From assembly GCF_047495875.1 (NCBI RefSeq), contig NC_092459.1:18523795-18587794 (forward strand): a stretch of 64,000 bases of DNA, given 5' to 3'. How positions within the stretch are numbered: position 1 is the stretch's first letter; each line of letters opens with the position of its first letter. The translations under genes were made by a program, and so were the position numbers. Source of the stretch: Pithys albifrons albifrons (lineage: Eukaryota > Chordata > Aves > Passeriformes > Thamnophilidae). This document shows positions 1 to 11,800 of this stretch, one piece after another. The notes under the pieces were generated by a model, which did not search any database, had not been told where the DNA came from, and worked only from the letters and a program-made list of their open reading frames with translations.

Positions 1-3000
1 AAAACAAAAAGAGCATATAATACAATAAATACATGTTAAATACATTAGAAATCCACTAGATGATCTCAGCTTTCTGTTTTCAAAAAGGAGGTACAAACAG
101 GGAATTAAGACTGAACAATGTCATTTCTCTTTGAACCCCATAAAAACTAGTACTAGAACTGGACACTGGTTCAGCGTTTTTACTGAATCTGGAAGCAAAC
201 ATGGAATCATTGCTGGTAAAATTTGCAGCAATTTGACACCAAGATTAGCAGATAGTTGATACTAATGAAAGCAGTACAGGCACACAACACAACCCATCAT
301 TTGCTGATCTAGATATAGTAAAAAAATATTAACATTAATATAGCCGAAGAGAAAGACAGACATTTATGAACATGAAGTATGGAAGCAAGGACTAAATCCT
401 GGAAAGCAATAAATTTCAAGAGTACTTTCCTACTATGAAAAATATTTCAGCATGGACTTCCTATACAATACTACAGCAAGAAGTTGATCCAAAGCCAATG
501 AAACAGTGAGGATGAAAGTTGGCACTGCTGAGATTTTAAATGCAGTTCTATGCTCATTTCCAGCATACTTGTTTTCTAAATGGTGGGGAAAAAATGGAGA
601 AAGTGTATTAAAGCCAGAAAACCAAGTTGAAGGCTTTATGCGGAAAATGCCTTAATTCAATTAATTTAGAGATAATATTTAGAGTAGCAGAAATCTTGCC
701 TTGTAGCTTGATTACAGTGTTCAAAAACTTTCACAGACAGAAAATAGTCGCTAGTGGGGGAGTACTTATTCTAGTAAGGAAAAGCATACCAAGAACTAAT
801 GGCTGAAAGTTAAACCTGGACAAATTCAAATTTAAAATAAGGCACATGATTTTAAGTGTAAAAGTGATTGAGTACTGGAATAAATGACTAGAGAAGGGGC
901 TAAGTCTTCATTTCTTGATGTCTTTAAATCAAGCTTGCCTGTCTCTGCAGATGATGTGCTTTAGCAAAAACTACCAACTGTGCTTTTGTCAGCCTGGTCT
1001 TCACCTTGAAGTAAAGGGAAAATGTATGGCCAGAGATCTAGATGGGGTCAGAGAAGATAATCTCATGTCCTTCTCAGTCTTCCCCTTTATGAATCTATCA
1101 ATTCACTGAATGACTATAGAGAAAAAATTTTCTGAGTGACTTTTCCCATCTGGATAACAATGTGATTTCTAGCAGACTGCAAATCATAAAGTAATAAATA
1201 TATATGCCAGAAACTATCAAGATGAATACATTGTTACAATGTATTATAATTCAGAAATCTAGAGTTATTTAATATTTTACACATTAATTTTACTCTGGGT
1301 AATTGAATTAAGGTGAAAGGGTTAAGAAGACGGGCTAATGAAACACCGTGCCATGTACTTAGCTTAATGTGGTTGGAAAAAATCAATGAACTTTGGTCTG
1401 TCAGTTTGCAATCACAGATTTAATTGAATAACATGTCAGGTATTTTAAACTGTTTACCAATGTAAATAGCATCCAGCACTATAGTCACTGTAATAAGCAA
1501 AGCTGCTTTCCCTGAATTCCCATCAGATTTGAACATGACCTTCACTTTAAGCTCCCACATGCCAGACAAAGATCAAACAGCTATCATTATGTCTAGAGAG
1601 TTCAGTGATTAGTACTGTGATCCTGAAAAAAATATATTTGCTATTGATTTCCTCTCTAAACCACAAGTAATGGCTGAGCAGTCTGATACTCCTAGCAATG
1701 GTTACTCCTTCTTTGTGCAATTGTATTCACTTCTTCTTGATTATTGTTACTGGGAGGAGGAATACATCACACAGCAAGCTTTTACTGAGCCTACCTGAGA
1801 AGTGGTGGAGGTTGCTTTATGCATGATCACATGAAGGGAACAAGAAGAAAAGAATCACCTCCTCAGTTTGTGGTGGGTGAGTTCCATGCACAGCTGTACA
1901 ACAGCTCCTTACTCTTCTCACTTTACCACTCCCAGACAGTAGCTTCCCAGGAGAAGACATGAAAGCAGCAAGGAGAGGGGGGTCACAGCCCTGTTCAAGC
2001 TGAAGGAGCTTGCCACTGACAGACCAGCACCAGGAATAGGTGATGTTTTGGTCATGCAACATGCACATTCCTGTCCTTTTCTCAGACGCAGTAATTGATC
2101 TTTTTTATTCTCTTTTTTTAACAAGATCTAGATGCCTATAATGCAGATGGTTCCATCTGACTTACCTGTTTATGCTCCCATAACAGTCAACATAAAGATG
2201 TAAGCACTCCCATTGGTACCATTGTTCCTATTCTAAAATAGAGTCCAGTAGCAGTAAGTTATACAGGGCTATTACAAGTATCTTTAATCCCAGTGATTAC
2301 AAAGTTCTCTAGGATAGGGAGTTCAGATGGAAACATCTACACTGTAGATGTCCAAAGTCAGGAGAAATGAATTCCACCCTGCATGCCTCCAAGCTCTCCT
2401 TAGCAAGCTGCAGAATGCTGCCTTCAAAGTGCCTGATACGGAGAACCAGGCTGTCATTTTACTAGACTGATCATGTTTGCAATGTAGCTTATGAAGCCAT
2501 TTTAAACTATCAGCAGCCTTTCTTATATGTTCAAGCATGGTCTCGACTGTAGTTAAGTCTGTCCTATTTCCCTGGCACACTGTCACCTCAGATGTAATAG
2601 GAATTTGCCATGCTGGTGCTGTCCAGCAGGGCAAATCCTGGATCAAACTGACATTCGTTTAGGAAAGGAGAAAATGGGAGAAAACAGGCAGATCGATGTG
2701 GGAGTAAACAGACAATAAGCAGCATTAGTCAGCACAGTAGGCAGTTGTCCTAGCACACTGCTGACCTAGCTATGGCCAAGCTTTTGAGCAGCATCACAGC
2801 AAAGAAGAGCTTTAAAGATGGAAGACAATAGAAAGACTGTTCTGTAAAGAGCTGTGGAAGGCATTGTGGGAAAAAGCATAAATGTGTAAACCTGAAGATA
2901 TAGCAAACGGGTGAGGGAAGACACCACTAGAGGCTGACAGGGATAGAGCAATCATCTGTGTGCTGAATGAGGGACTAAGAAGACTGGCAAAGATATTGTA

Positions 3001-4575
3001 AGAAAAGCAGCCTCTACTTGATGCAATCTACAGCACTCTAGAGTTGATGCAAAAGAAAAGAAGGTATTGAACCAGATTCGTTCCTCCTCTTTGTGTAGTC
3101 CTCTTCAACCTTAGATGACACATTTTTTTTTGCATTATGTATCCTAAACTAGGATGTAACCTTGCAGTAATAATGTAAAAGAGAACCACAGCTTGCTTAT
3201 ACATTTTACAAGAATATGCAGTTCATTAAAATGACTGCAGACTATTAATTCTAAAAAGTAAGGCATTCAACTTGGAGAACATCCTTATTAAAGCTATATA
3301 TTTGACCTTCACTGACTGTGGTACATATGCACTCTTTTCAAATAATCACAGAATATATAGCTTTTTCCTTGATCCTTACAGATGAGAAAACAATACAGCA
3401 TCCGTAAATTTCTGCTTTTTCTGTATACATCACTCCCCATGTCCTTAATTCAGCATATATTTAATAGTCTAAAACAACAAAGTTTAATTATATGCAATGC
3501 AGAGGATAAAGCAGGTAATAGCAAGGCTTAATTAGCTGCATAAACACGTGCAATGCAGCACTCCTAAGGTGCAATCTAGGGCTGAAGCAATTAATTAAAA
3601 AACCCGCACACCTATAACCTGACGTTTGCCTACATATTAAATATAATACATTTCCCCAAACATACTGTTTGCTGTCATTTCCACTACCACTCTTTGTTAT
3701 GAATGTGTAGCATACTGTACATACATAACACACACCATTTTCCACTCTACATCTGTAGGCTGGTTTTATGATATTCCTTCTATTACTGGGTGGAATATGC
3801 TTTCTTCGGTCAAAGACAGCTTAAAAATCTTCTGCCTTCATGCTGCCATTCACCAATTTTTTAAATTTTTTTAAAGTATTTTTTCCCCTAGAGGTCATTT
3901 CAGAGATTCAGCCCATTAAGTAGTGGTGTAGGAGAGAAAAGCCAGCTGTCATAGAAAGCACATTAAGGAATTTATAACTCTACATGATTGTAAAGCACTG
4001 TATAAAATATTGCACCACTTACAAAGCAGTAAAATTCTGTAACATTAGAAATTGATTCCCACATTACATATCCACAAAAGAGAAAAATTAAGGTCTTATA
4101 GGCAATTTTAAGAATAAAATGTACCTATATATAGAGATAATGGTTTTGAACTCATACCCTTGCATACAAGTGTAGTGGCCAACTATTCATTACTCCAGAT
4201 GCTTCAAATGACTTCAGCTTCTGTGGCCTTCCTTGTACTCACCAGTAAGGGACAACTGCCCAGTCAGAGCCCGACTTTTCTCACACTGTGCTGATGATCC
4301 ATACTTACTGTGCAGTGCTCAATTATGCAAACTAGAAAGTTTACTCTGAAGACACATGCAGATTACCTTCCAGTTGATCCTTAAATTCTTCCTACTCTTG
4401 GAGTCCATGTAGATTTTAAAACTAAAATTATAAATTTCTGTCTTCCCAGAAGTTTGAAATATGCTCATAATAGTGTCTGTACAGTTATGCCTTAAGTTTT
4501 CTGATGCAAAGTCCACTTGAAAAACTCTTCCACGCCTCAGAAATTCCACATGATTCTGTACATTCATTAAACTGA
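1..4575. other. Intergenic DNA downstream of ERICH1, nothing recognised
   Basis: AT-rich sequence with only short, unrelated open frames on both strands (the longest is about 107 codons, at 2323-2646). I see no exon-like blocks with splice sites, no RNA gene and no confident mobile element. In human, the next gene downstream of ERICH1 is TDRP; no TDRP exon was recognised here. Confidence 0.6.
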
Positions 4576-5136
4576 ATGGTGCTGAAGAAGCAAAAATTCA
4601 AGGCCAGCTCCTTTGCCATTTATACATTTAGCATGAAAATCCAAAAGAATAAATGTTTCATTGCTATGCTGAAGGAACTTTCTGCTCTGTTCTTTTGTGT
4701 ATTACTGTTAAGTGTCCTCACGCACGTTGCAGATCAGCACACTGTTGTTGGGAACGTTTGTTTCGGAAACAAATACACTCATGAAATTGCATTTATCTAC
4801 AATTACAGTTTACAATTTATCTGCTTGAATTTGTTTCAATTTTCTAAACTCTTCAACATCTTTTATCCTCTCCTCTTCATAATCCCTGTTAGTGCAATAG
4901 TGGCAGATTTGATAAATGCAAGCTTCAGCTGCTATCACAGGTCATTTACAAAGACATCAGATATCGCCAGCCAACTCACTATGTATGAAACTGGTCCCAG
5001 GCTTGCTCTACTCAGGCCAAATGATTTCTACACAGAATATAAGGCTCTTTCACTGGTAAAAAGCAAAGGGAAAAAAGAAAGACTGAAAGAAATCTTTTCT
5101 CCATTATTACCTGATCCAAGCAAAGTACATATTTGA
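4576..5136 (+). other. Unassigned 186-codon open reading frame, doubtful gene
   Basis: This is the longest uninterrupted open frame in the window, from ATG to TGA. The conceptual product has two hydrophobic, membrane-like stretches. One is at about residues 35-50 (ALFFCVLLLSVL) and one at about 85-115 (LFNIFYPLLFIIPVSAIVA). A lysine-rich tail follows (KSKGKKERLKEIF). I recognise no family. It ends about 45 bases before a CR1 3' tail, but it does not resemble CR1 ORF2. In AT-rich DNA of this length, one open frame of this size can occur by chance. I give it as a candidate only; it could also be an exon fragment or an unknown repeat. Confidence 0.15.
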
Positions 5137-5179
5137 CCTGAGAAATTTTACTCACATTCTGGGATAATACAAAATTTTA

Positions 5180-5265
5180 ACGTGCTTGAACAGGGAGATT
5201 GGACCAGACAATCCCACTGTGGTCCCTTCCAACCTTACCCACTCTGTGATTCTGTGAAAATACTT
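5180..5265 (+). mobile_element. CR1 LINE 3' tail
   Basis: The segment gcttgaacagggagattgga...cttccaacc...attctgtga is the standard end of bird CR1 retrotransposons (TTGGACCAGA..., CCTTCCAACC, ending in ATTCTGTGA). It is truncated at the 5' side, as most CR1 copies are. The copy is diverged and therefore old. Confidence 0.85.
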
Positions 5266-5350
5266 CTGTTTGACAAAGATACCAAAATCTGTTCCTCTAT
5301 ATACAGATATTTAGAACTCAGTGGTATTTTAGAAAACACTTTTATACTGA

Positions 5351-5453
5351 GCAACCTGGTCTAGCAGAGGGTGTCTCCCTGTCCATGGCAGCAGGGTTGC
5401 AACTTGATGATCTTTATGGCTCTTTCTAACTCAAACCATTCTATGTTTATGAG
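5351..5453 (+). mobile_element. Second CR1 LINE 3' tail
   Basis: Starts at caacctggtctagcagaggg and runs through tgtccatggcagcagggttg, aacttgatgatctttatggc and aaaccattctatg. These blocks match, in order, the 3' end of a different CR1 subfamily from the tail at 5180. It lies about 85 bases downstream in the same orientation. It is diverged and strongly 5'-truncated. Confidence 0.8.
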
Positions 5454-5559
5454 AAATGGCCAAGCCCTGAAAGGGAAATAATAAAGAGAAATTAAAGCAA
5501 TAAACAAAGCTGTGACAAAAGTACATGAGTTCTTGTGAAATGAGTGTGTGAATGTGTGA

Positions 5560-6900
5560 TAGCAGGTCAAGTGGAGTATCTGGTGAGTAGGAGAGCCATA
5601 GAGCCTGGGACCCAGGAAGGCATGGGACAGAGGCTGGGGGCCTGTGCTGGTATTCAAGGGATCAAAGGCCTGTGTAGTCACCCATGAGTGTTGTGTGGGA
5701 GCCTCCAAGACACATATTAAGCAGTGCGACGGTTTGAACCTGGAAATGTTGTGGGGTGATGGCCCTGATAAATTCTTGATGAGTTGAGGGAAACGCCTCA
5801 AGACTCCTGGAGGGATGCACCCAGAACAACTGTCAAAAACACCCAAGTGGCTTTCCAAAAGTGCTAAAGCCAAACTGATAAGATTAACAAAAGGTAGAGT
5901 GTTGTAGAGATGACATGGCTCTCCTCTGCGATATCTTCTAGGAATACAGGGAGCCCTTCAGGCCTATGCTGTCTATCACCCCAAAACCAATTATTGACTG
6001 AAGCCACCCAAACCACTCAAGATTAAAAAACAGTATAAAAGCAATTGGGCATGAGCAAAAACTGGGGAGGAATGCAACTGTCTCTGCAGAGGTAGCTGAA
6101 AGCAGCTGCCCTGTCTTCTCCCATCTCTTCGGAAAATGTAGGGATGAGAAAACCATGTACTGTCTATACTTTATATTTTATATCTTATACTTTACTCTCT
6201 TACAACACCTATTACTTTATACCTTCTGTCTTATACTATGCGTGTAATGTTACACCTTATACAGTACCTTATACCCTTACAATATGCTTTCACTTTTACC
6301 TCACAGCTACTTTGATGCTTTCACTGGGATATATCTTTACTGGCAGCTTATTTACTAACTGTGTTTTGCTACTAATAATTATAACTTGCCTTACACCTTG
6401 TAACTTACTGGTATATATCTCACTTGATATTAGTTGTTGCGTTCCTTTAAGGTGTGTAGTTCCTTTTTAACCTGTGTGTTAATGGGAAACAGCTCTATTC
6501 TTTCCTTTTGCTTTGTGTTACAGAGAAGGGGATGTGCAGGTCATTTTGTTGCTCTGTGTTACTGAGGGGGATTCTAGATTTGTGTTTTAGGTTGTTATAT
6601 TTCTGGTTAGTAGTTTTCTGTTGTTAGTAAAGTTTGTTGTGGGGGGTACACTGTTGTATTGAAACTTAAGTTTGGTGTGCTTGTTTCTGTAGAATGTGTT
6701 TTGTGCTGGTTTCTTTTCGGGTTTTTGGTCATCAATTTAAATACAATCATGCAGCTAAATGTTATCACTGGCAGTGCAAAACCCGCAATAACTGCCACAC
6801 ACCTGTATTAATAAAAGTTATTTTGGGAGCTCTGTAGAGAAAGTTCTTTTGTTGCTATTAAGTGTGGTCCTCGCAGCAGAGGTTGAAAATTCTTCCAGCC
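5560..6900 (+). mobile_element. Probable avian ERV LTR with internal TATAC-type repeat
   Basis: This region has the layout of a long terminal repeat on the plus strand: a TATA box (TATAAAA at 6034-6040), a long transcribed-region candidate, and AATAAA at 6810-6815. Between them, about 6158-6440, lies a decayed tandem repeat built on ctttatac/cttatacctta. Base composition differs from both flanks. The edges are not defined and no target duplication was found, so the limits are approximate. No retroviral coding sequence is present. The open frame through the repeat (6144-6470) is a by-product of the repeat. Confidence 0.4.
6158..6440. repeat. Degenerate TATAC/CTTA-rich tandem repeat
   Basis: Irregular repeats of short units such as ttatactt, cttatacctt and tatacagtacc, about 280 bases long and poor in G on the plus strand. 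Unit length drifts around 8-12 bases, so this is an old, decayed array rather than a clean microsatellite. Confidence 0.6.
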
Positions 6901-8579
6901 TATGTGCTGCCCAGTGTCAGGCAGGCAGGGTTGGGTTCATAAAGCTTTGATTGTTCTGAGGATGCTTACAGGTAATAACTTTATATTAATACAGATGAGG
7001 CAAGAAATCTTTGCATTGAAATGTGAAAAACTGCACTCACCTACCCTGGCATGTAAGGGAGAGATGTCCAGATCTCCAGGTGCACCAGCCTGGGATCCAG
7101 ACAACAAGGAGGAGGAATTGCCAGGTGTACCCAAGGGAACAGCCTTATAACATCCCTCAGAAGCATCACTTAAGTATCAGGAAAGGCAGGCACTACAGTG
7201 GTTTTTGTGGTTCTTATTTGACCTGGTTTGTATTTTTGTTTTGAAGTTCTGTCTTTAATTACATGAACTCATTTATTTTTTTCATATTCAGTGTTTAGGA
7301 CAAATGATGTTTACCTAATGAGTTACTGTGTATCTTTTTAGCAGTTCCTAGGCCTCATTTACTGTGTGACATTCAAACCTTAATCTGAGGATGAAGTGAT
7401 TAATTTCCCATGGGTCTGTTAAGAGAGTATCAAAGTGCTTCACATTCAAGCATATTTTCTTTTCTCTAAATATGGGACTGAGGCACACAGGATCTCATTG
7501 AGAAGTCACAGGTACACTTCATGCCTATGTGTTAGTAAGTCGGGAGCATTAATGCAGAGAATACGTCTCTGCAAAGTCTGGTTTACACATCTTTTCTAGC
7601 ACATAAAGACCAAACTCAAGTTCTTCAAAGCTCCACATCACTGCCTTAGCAATAAGACCAGTTTTTCTTCACCTGAAATGCTTTGGTGTGTTACTGAACC
7701 CCTTTTAACTTCTTCAATTAATGAGAAGGCGGTACAGTTGTACTTTTATTACAAATCTTTGAGCATCACTAAACCAATGCCTTGCAACAGGTTATATATC
7801 AGGCAATATTAAAAAGCCCAAAACAACAAAGCAAAAAACCATGCAATACAGTCTCATCAGTAGTACATCTCCATGTTGGGAGGAAATATACATGTTGCCC
7901 CTATCTGACTGATGAGGAAGCTAACACACCAAGCTATAAGACATGGTTTGCAATGTATTATCTATCAGATAAATGATTCAGCTGAAAAAAGGGCCTCTTA
8001 CTTACAAAACATTTTTTAATTCATGATTCCAAAACATTTTACAACCATGGACCTACACATGGATAAATTCAATTGCAGAAAGACTACACAGTAGTAGGCA
8101 GATTACACAGTAATCAGTGAGAGAACACAGCCCCATAACTCTGCAGTCAGTCAAACCCATCAGATTGTAACAGGCTGAGCCATGGAATACTTCTGAAAAC
8201 AACATCCAAGTTTCTGCATAAATCCAAACAGTACTGCCATTACCCACATGTAGAAATATACCCATTTCCACAATTTAGCAGTTTATTCAGCAAAAATACA
8301 TTCCTCAGAGGTATTGTTGCTTAGGTTTAAATATATAAATATAGTTCTGTTTTCCAGGCAAGCAGATAGACAAAAAAGTCAAGAAATATAACTGCCAGAA
8401 AGGAATGATAAATTTACAAAGAAAAGACCTAACCCTAACTACTTCTTAAACAAAATAGCTGATCCAAACTTCATCATTCCAATTAAGTCCCTTAGCCTAA
8501 AGAGAAATGTAAATGCTAATCCAGCTGAAGACACAGACTACACAGCATATGGATATTCCTGATGAACTAAACACAAGTC
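6901..8579. other. Intergenic DNA just downstream of the ERICH1 3' end
   Basis: AT-rich sequence with no recognised gene or repeat. Short open frames near 6902-7244 overlap in several frames and resemble nothing known. Confidence 0.5.
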
Positions 8580-8750
8580 ACATGTAGTTTTAACTTGTTT
8601 ATTGTCTTCTGAAGATTATAAAACATAAAAAAAATCATTTACCTGAAGGTGCAGAATGTGTATTGACACTGCTCTTCCTGAACAATTGCTACCTGTTTAT
8701 GAATTTGTATATTAAATTTTAGCCCTGTGCATATGGACGCAGTCAAGGCT
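8580..8750 (-). other. ERICH1: ERICH1 3' untranslated region (predicted)
   Basis: The 3' UTR follows the TAA and is predicted to end near 8580, giving about 170 nt. The end is inferred from an AATAAA hexamer at 8598-8603 followed about 15-30 nt later by a GT-rich stretch (tgtgacttgtgttt). A second AATAAA at 8750-8755 overlaps the stop codon and could give a much shorter UTR. No transcript evidence is available here. Confidence 0.65.
8598..8603 (-). promoter_or_regulatory. ERICH1: Polyadenylation signal AATAAA for ERICH1
   Basis: A canonical hexamer on the minus strand about 150 nt after the stop codon (context agacAATAAAcaag). A GT-rich element lies downstream at about 8565-8582, which fits the usual layout of a cleavage site. 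Confidence 0.65.
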
Positions 8751-8755
8751 TTATT
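8750..8755 (-). promoter_or_regulatory. ERICH1: AATAAA hexamer overlapping the ERICH1 stop codon
   Basis: The last codons read AGG AAA TAA A, so the stop codon sits inside a perfect AATAAA. If this signal were used, cleavage would fall about 10-30 nt after the stop. Its use is uncertain, because the next hexamer has the better downstream context. Confidence 0.4.
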
Positions 8756-8824
8756 TCCTGTTCTTCACAGGAAGGATATCTGTAATCCAGTAGTGAAACA
8801 GAGACGTGGCTACCTTAGTATGAT
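8751..8824 (-). CDS. ERICH1: ERICH1 coding exon 6 (C-terminus and stop)
   Basis: This is the terminal coding exon, 74 nt up to and including the TAA at 8751-8753. It was too short to show up as a long open frame. The acceptor is a textbook poly-T tract ending ttttcag at 8825. The first two bases complete an aspartate codon begun in exon 5. The 24 residues begin DHTKVATSLFHYWITDILP and end in KNRK. They match the human end DHARVISAFFSYWITHILP in length and sequence. The correct phase, strong acceptor and shared YWIT-ILP core make this the true last exon. Confidence 0.95.
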
Positions 8825-11800
8825 CTGAAAAAAAAAAACAAAAACCCCTCCTGAAATATCTCCATGACATTTCTGAACATGAAAGACTTGTACAAGCAAT
8901 TGTTTCCATTCAATATTACCATTTTGGTAAACCCAATGCAGACACTGGGGCTTGAGGACTGATATGTATGAATTTCTATATAAGCACGTGCCTTTTATTT
9001 TAGGTCAGTCATTTGTAGGAGAAATTTTCTTCCTATATTTTGAAATGTCCTATTTGCTGTGATTCAATAATTCAGAAAAAAAGGAGATTGAAATGCCATG
9101 ATCATATGGGCAAGGACAGAGGAGGGCATCTCCACTTCTTTCTGTCTGGAGAGAACTTTCACACATCACTATTGAACTTGCAGTAGTACCTGTAAGTGCC
9201 AGCTGAGAATGAGTTATCCTGCACAGATAACTACAATAAAGCCTCAAAATGCAACAATGTTTGTCTTAATTCAGAGATTACCTATATGACTTTATTGATT
9301 TTTAATGATAGAACTTTCCACAGTACTTATCACATCATAAGCATATTTAAAAGTTATTCTATAATGTTATACTAACGTGTTTTTTAAATTTCTTTTCCTT
9401 TTCTTTGAATGTTACTCCATAAAAAGAAGTGTAACCTTAATAATTTTAAGGCCTCTGTGTATCCAGCCTCGGTGCACTGTAGGCACACAGCAACTGTATT
9501 ACTTCTGGTCTGCAAAATGCACTCCCCCCTGCAATGAAAACATATATAATGGACAAGTCTCAAAAAAAGGCAATTAAAAGAAGCTTCAAGCTCTGCCATA
9601 AGTGATAATTTCCCAGGCAACCAGTGAAAAGTATGTTTGAGATCTGAAACTAACCAACAAAGCAAGAATGTTAATAGATAATGGAATGAAGTTGATGAGT
9701 AGAAGCTCATAAATGAGTTCATAAATTAGGAGATAATGACTTTTTTTCTAATTAGGCGATCACCTGGCTTTAATAATTGATGTGAAATAGGAATTAAGTC
9801 GATCTCATTTCAACAGTTCCAGTTTCCAACCAGTAAAGGGAGCAATTACTTCTAGTCACAGCTCTTCCCCTTTGCCCACTGCACTGTGCAGGATCATGAA
9901 GGGCTCTGGCTTGCTTTTGCAAACAGCCACTGACTTTCTGACAGAGATAAGCAAAGCCCCCATCCTGACAAATCCACATCTATGTGGCTTCTAAACATTC
10001 TCTTCCTGGCACTTAAAGAAGATTTTAGGCAGAAGTAAGTACTTTTTGTTAAAGATTAACAAATGAGTGGAAATGGAAATAGAAATAGTACATTTTGTTA
10101 TCTTTTACATTATGAGAACAATGACACTTTAAATAATTATGTTCCCACAAACACTCCCAAACAACCTCAGCTTTGTATGATCATTGAAATGCATCAACTT
10201 TGATAGAGTAACTTGAAGTACAAAGTACAAGGTTAGTTGATGGAGGATGACAACTAGACAGAAGAACAAGAATCTCAACCATAGAGATTTCTTATTTAAA
10301 TATGTTTTCTCATTTAGGTGAAGGGTTAAAGATATCTAATGTTAATAATTTTTCTGTTTCAATCTCCTTAGTAATTTCTTTGATATGACTGTAAATATTG
10401 GGATATAAAGCTTAAGATAAACCTGAAACTTATTTGTTTCTTTTTTCTTTTGGTTGCAACATGATTCCCAATCTGAATAACATGCTAAGAGATGTGCAAC
10501 AAATACCAAAATATGGTATTCCACCTGTGGTTTGCAATTTGTAATCTGCAGACCTTGAGCAGCTCCATGGCTTTAGTCTAAAGGGTCTGTAAAATTTACC
10601 AAGAAAAGCACATTTATCATCAGTAGGCATACACCTGCCTAGTGGGCCTTGGTAACCCCAGTGGAAGGTTAGATAAAACCATAACATATATATATATGAG
10701 GAAATAAAAGACATATAATGGTATGTGTAAATTTTACTAATGGAGAATGTGCACTTATATGAAAGAGATGGACCACTTCTCATTTTTTTCTTACTCTTCC
10801 CTTCCTGGAATTCAAAATAAAACTGAACAGAACAGCACCAATCATGACTCCTTTGATGCTGGCATCTTAAGTAGAATCAGAACTATGGGAAAAAGGGTTA
10901 ACATATTGCTTCTTGAACCACAGCAAATAAAATGTTTATTTTGCAAAAATAATACACTTCCTAAATTTAACTTATTTTTTTATCAAGCTAATATTAAATT
11001 ACTTTCTCTTCTTGTACATCACATACCAGTAAAAATAAAGAGAAAAAAGGCAAGATAATCAGACAAACTTGTAAAAAAAAAAGATTACTATGATATAAGG
11101 TACAATTTTATCTTCATAAACAGCCCTAACTTGTATTTCTATAATAAGAACTTGAATTTGCTGAGATAATAAGTTTTTGTAATAATTCTTAGCTTTTATC
11201 ACCTGTTCATTGGGAATGAAACATAAAATATAAAAAAAACTCATGCTGGACAAGAAAATCTGGTTTTGAGCCAAAAGGAGGAAAAAAAAGTAGAGTTTAA
11301 GGCCTAATTTAAACTAAAATTTCAGAACATGTTATTTTCATTTACTGCAATTCCTGAATTACAAATGGAATGTATTGCTAAACTCTGCTGAGGCAAATTA
11401 ATATCTAGCAGGTGTTTAATTAACCTTTAATAATTTATACTGATGTATTTTCCTCTTTCTTATGTTGTTGTATATCATGAATATCAAATCAACTACTACA
11501 GTTACATGTCTGTGAACTTGGAATAAGATTAAAATAATTAAGCCTGGAGTGACAACAGTTACTTGGGAAAAAAATCAACTGGAAGAGTAAACAATTCCAG
11601 GCTGTACCAGCAGAAACATTAATGGATTTTAAAAGTCACTCAGAAAATTGTTTTTTGCTTTTTCAAGTGACAAATACATGCGTCAGAAAATTATGGTTTT
11701 AAATTTGCTTTGGTATTCTCTCTTTAGCTGGGCATTTCTGCTATATAAAAGTCAAGAGAGAACTTGCCTCAGGGCTACAAACCCCGACAGTATTCCAACT

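Noticed and set aside
6144..6470. 108-codon plus-strand frame rich in tyrosine and threonine
   Set aside because: It is a product of the TATAC-type tandem repeat.
10686..10697. Short (AT)n run
   Set aside because: Only about six units; too short to be a notable microsatellite.
11000..11085. Candidate terminal ERICH1 exon after a poly-T acceptor (tttttttacaag) with an FFSLFLL-like peptide
   Set aside because: The similarity to the ERICH1 C-terminus is weak. The exon at 8751-8824 matches the family end almost residue for residue, in the right phase.
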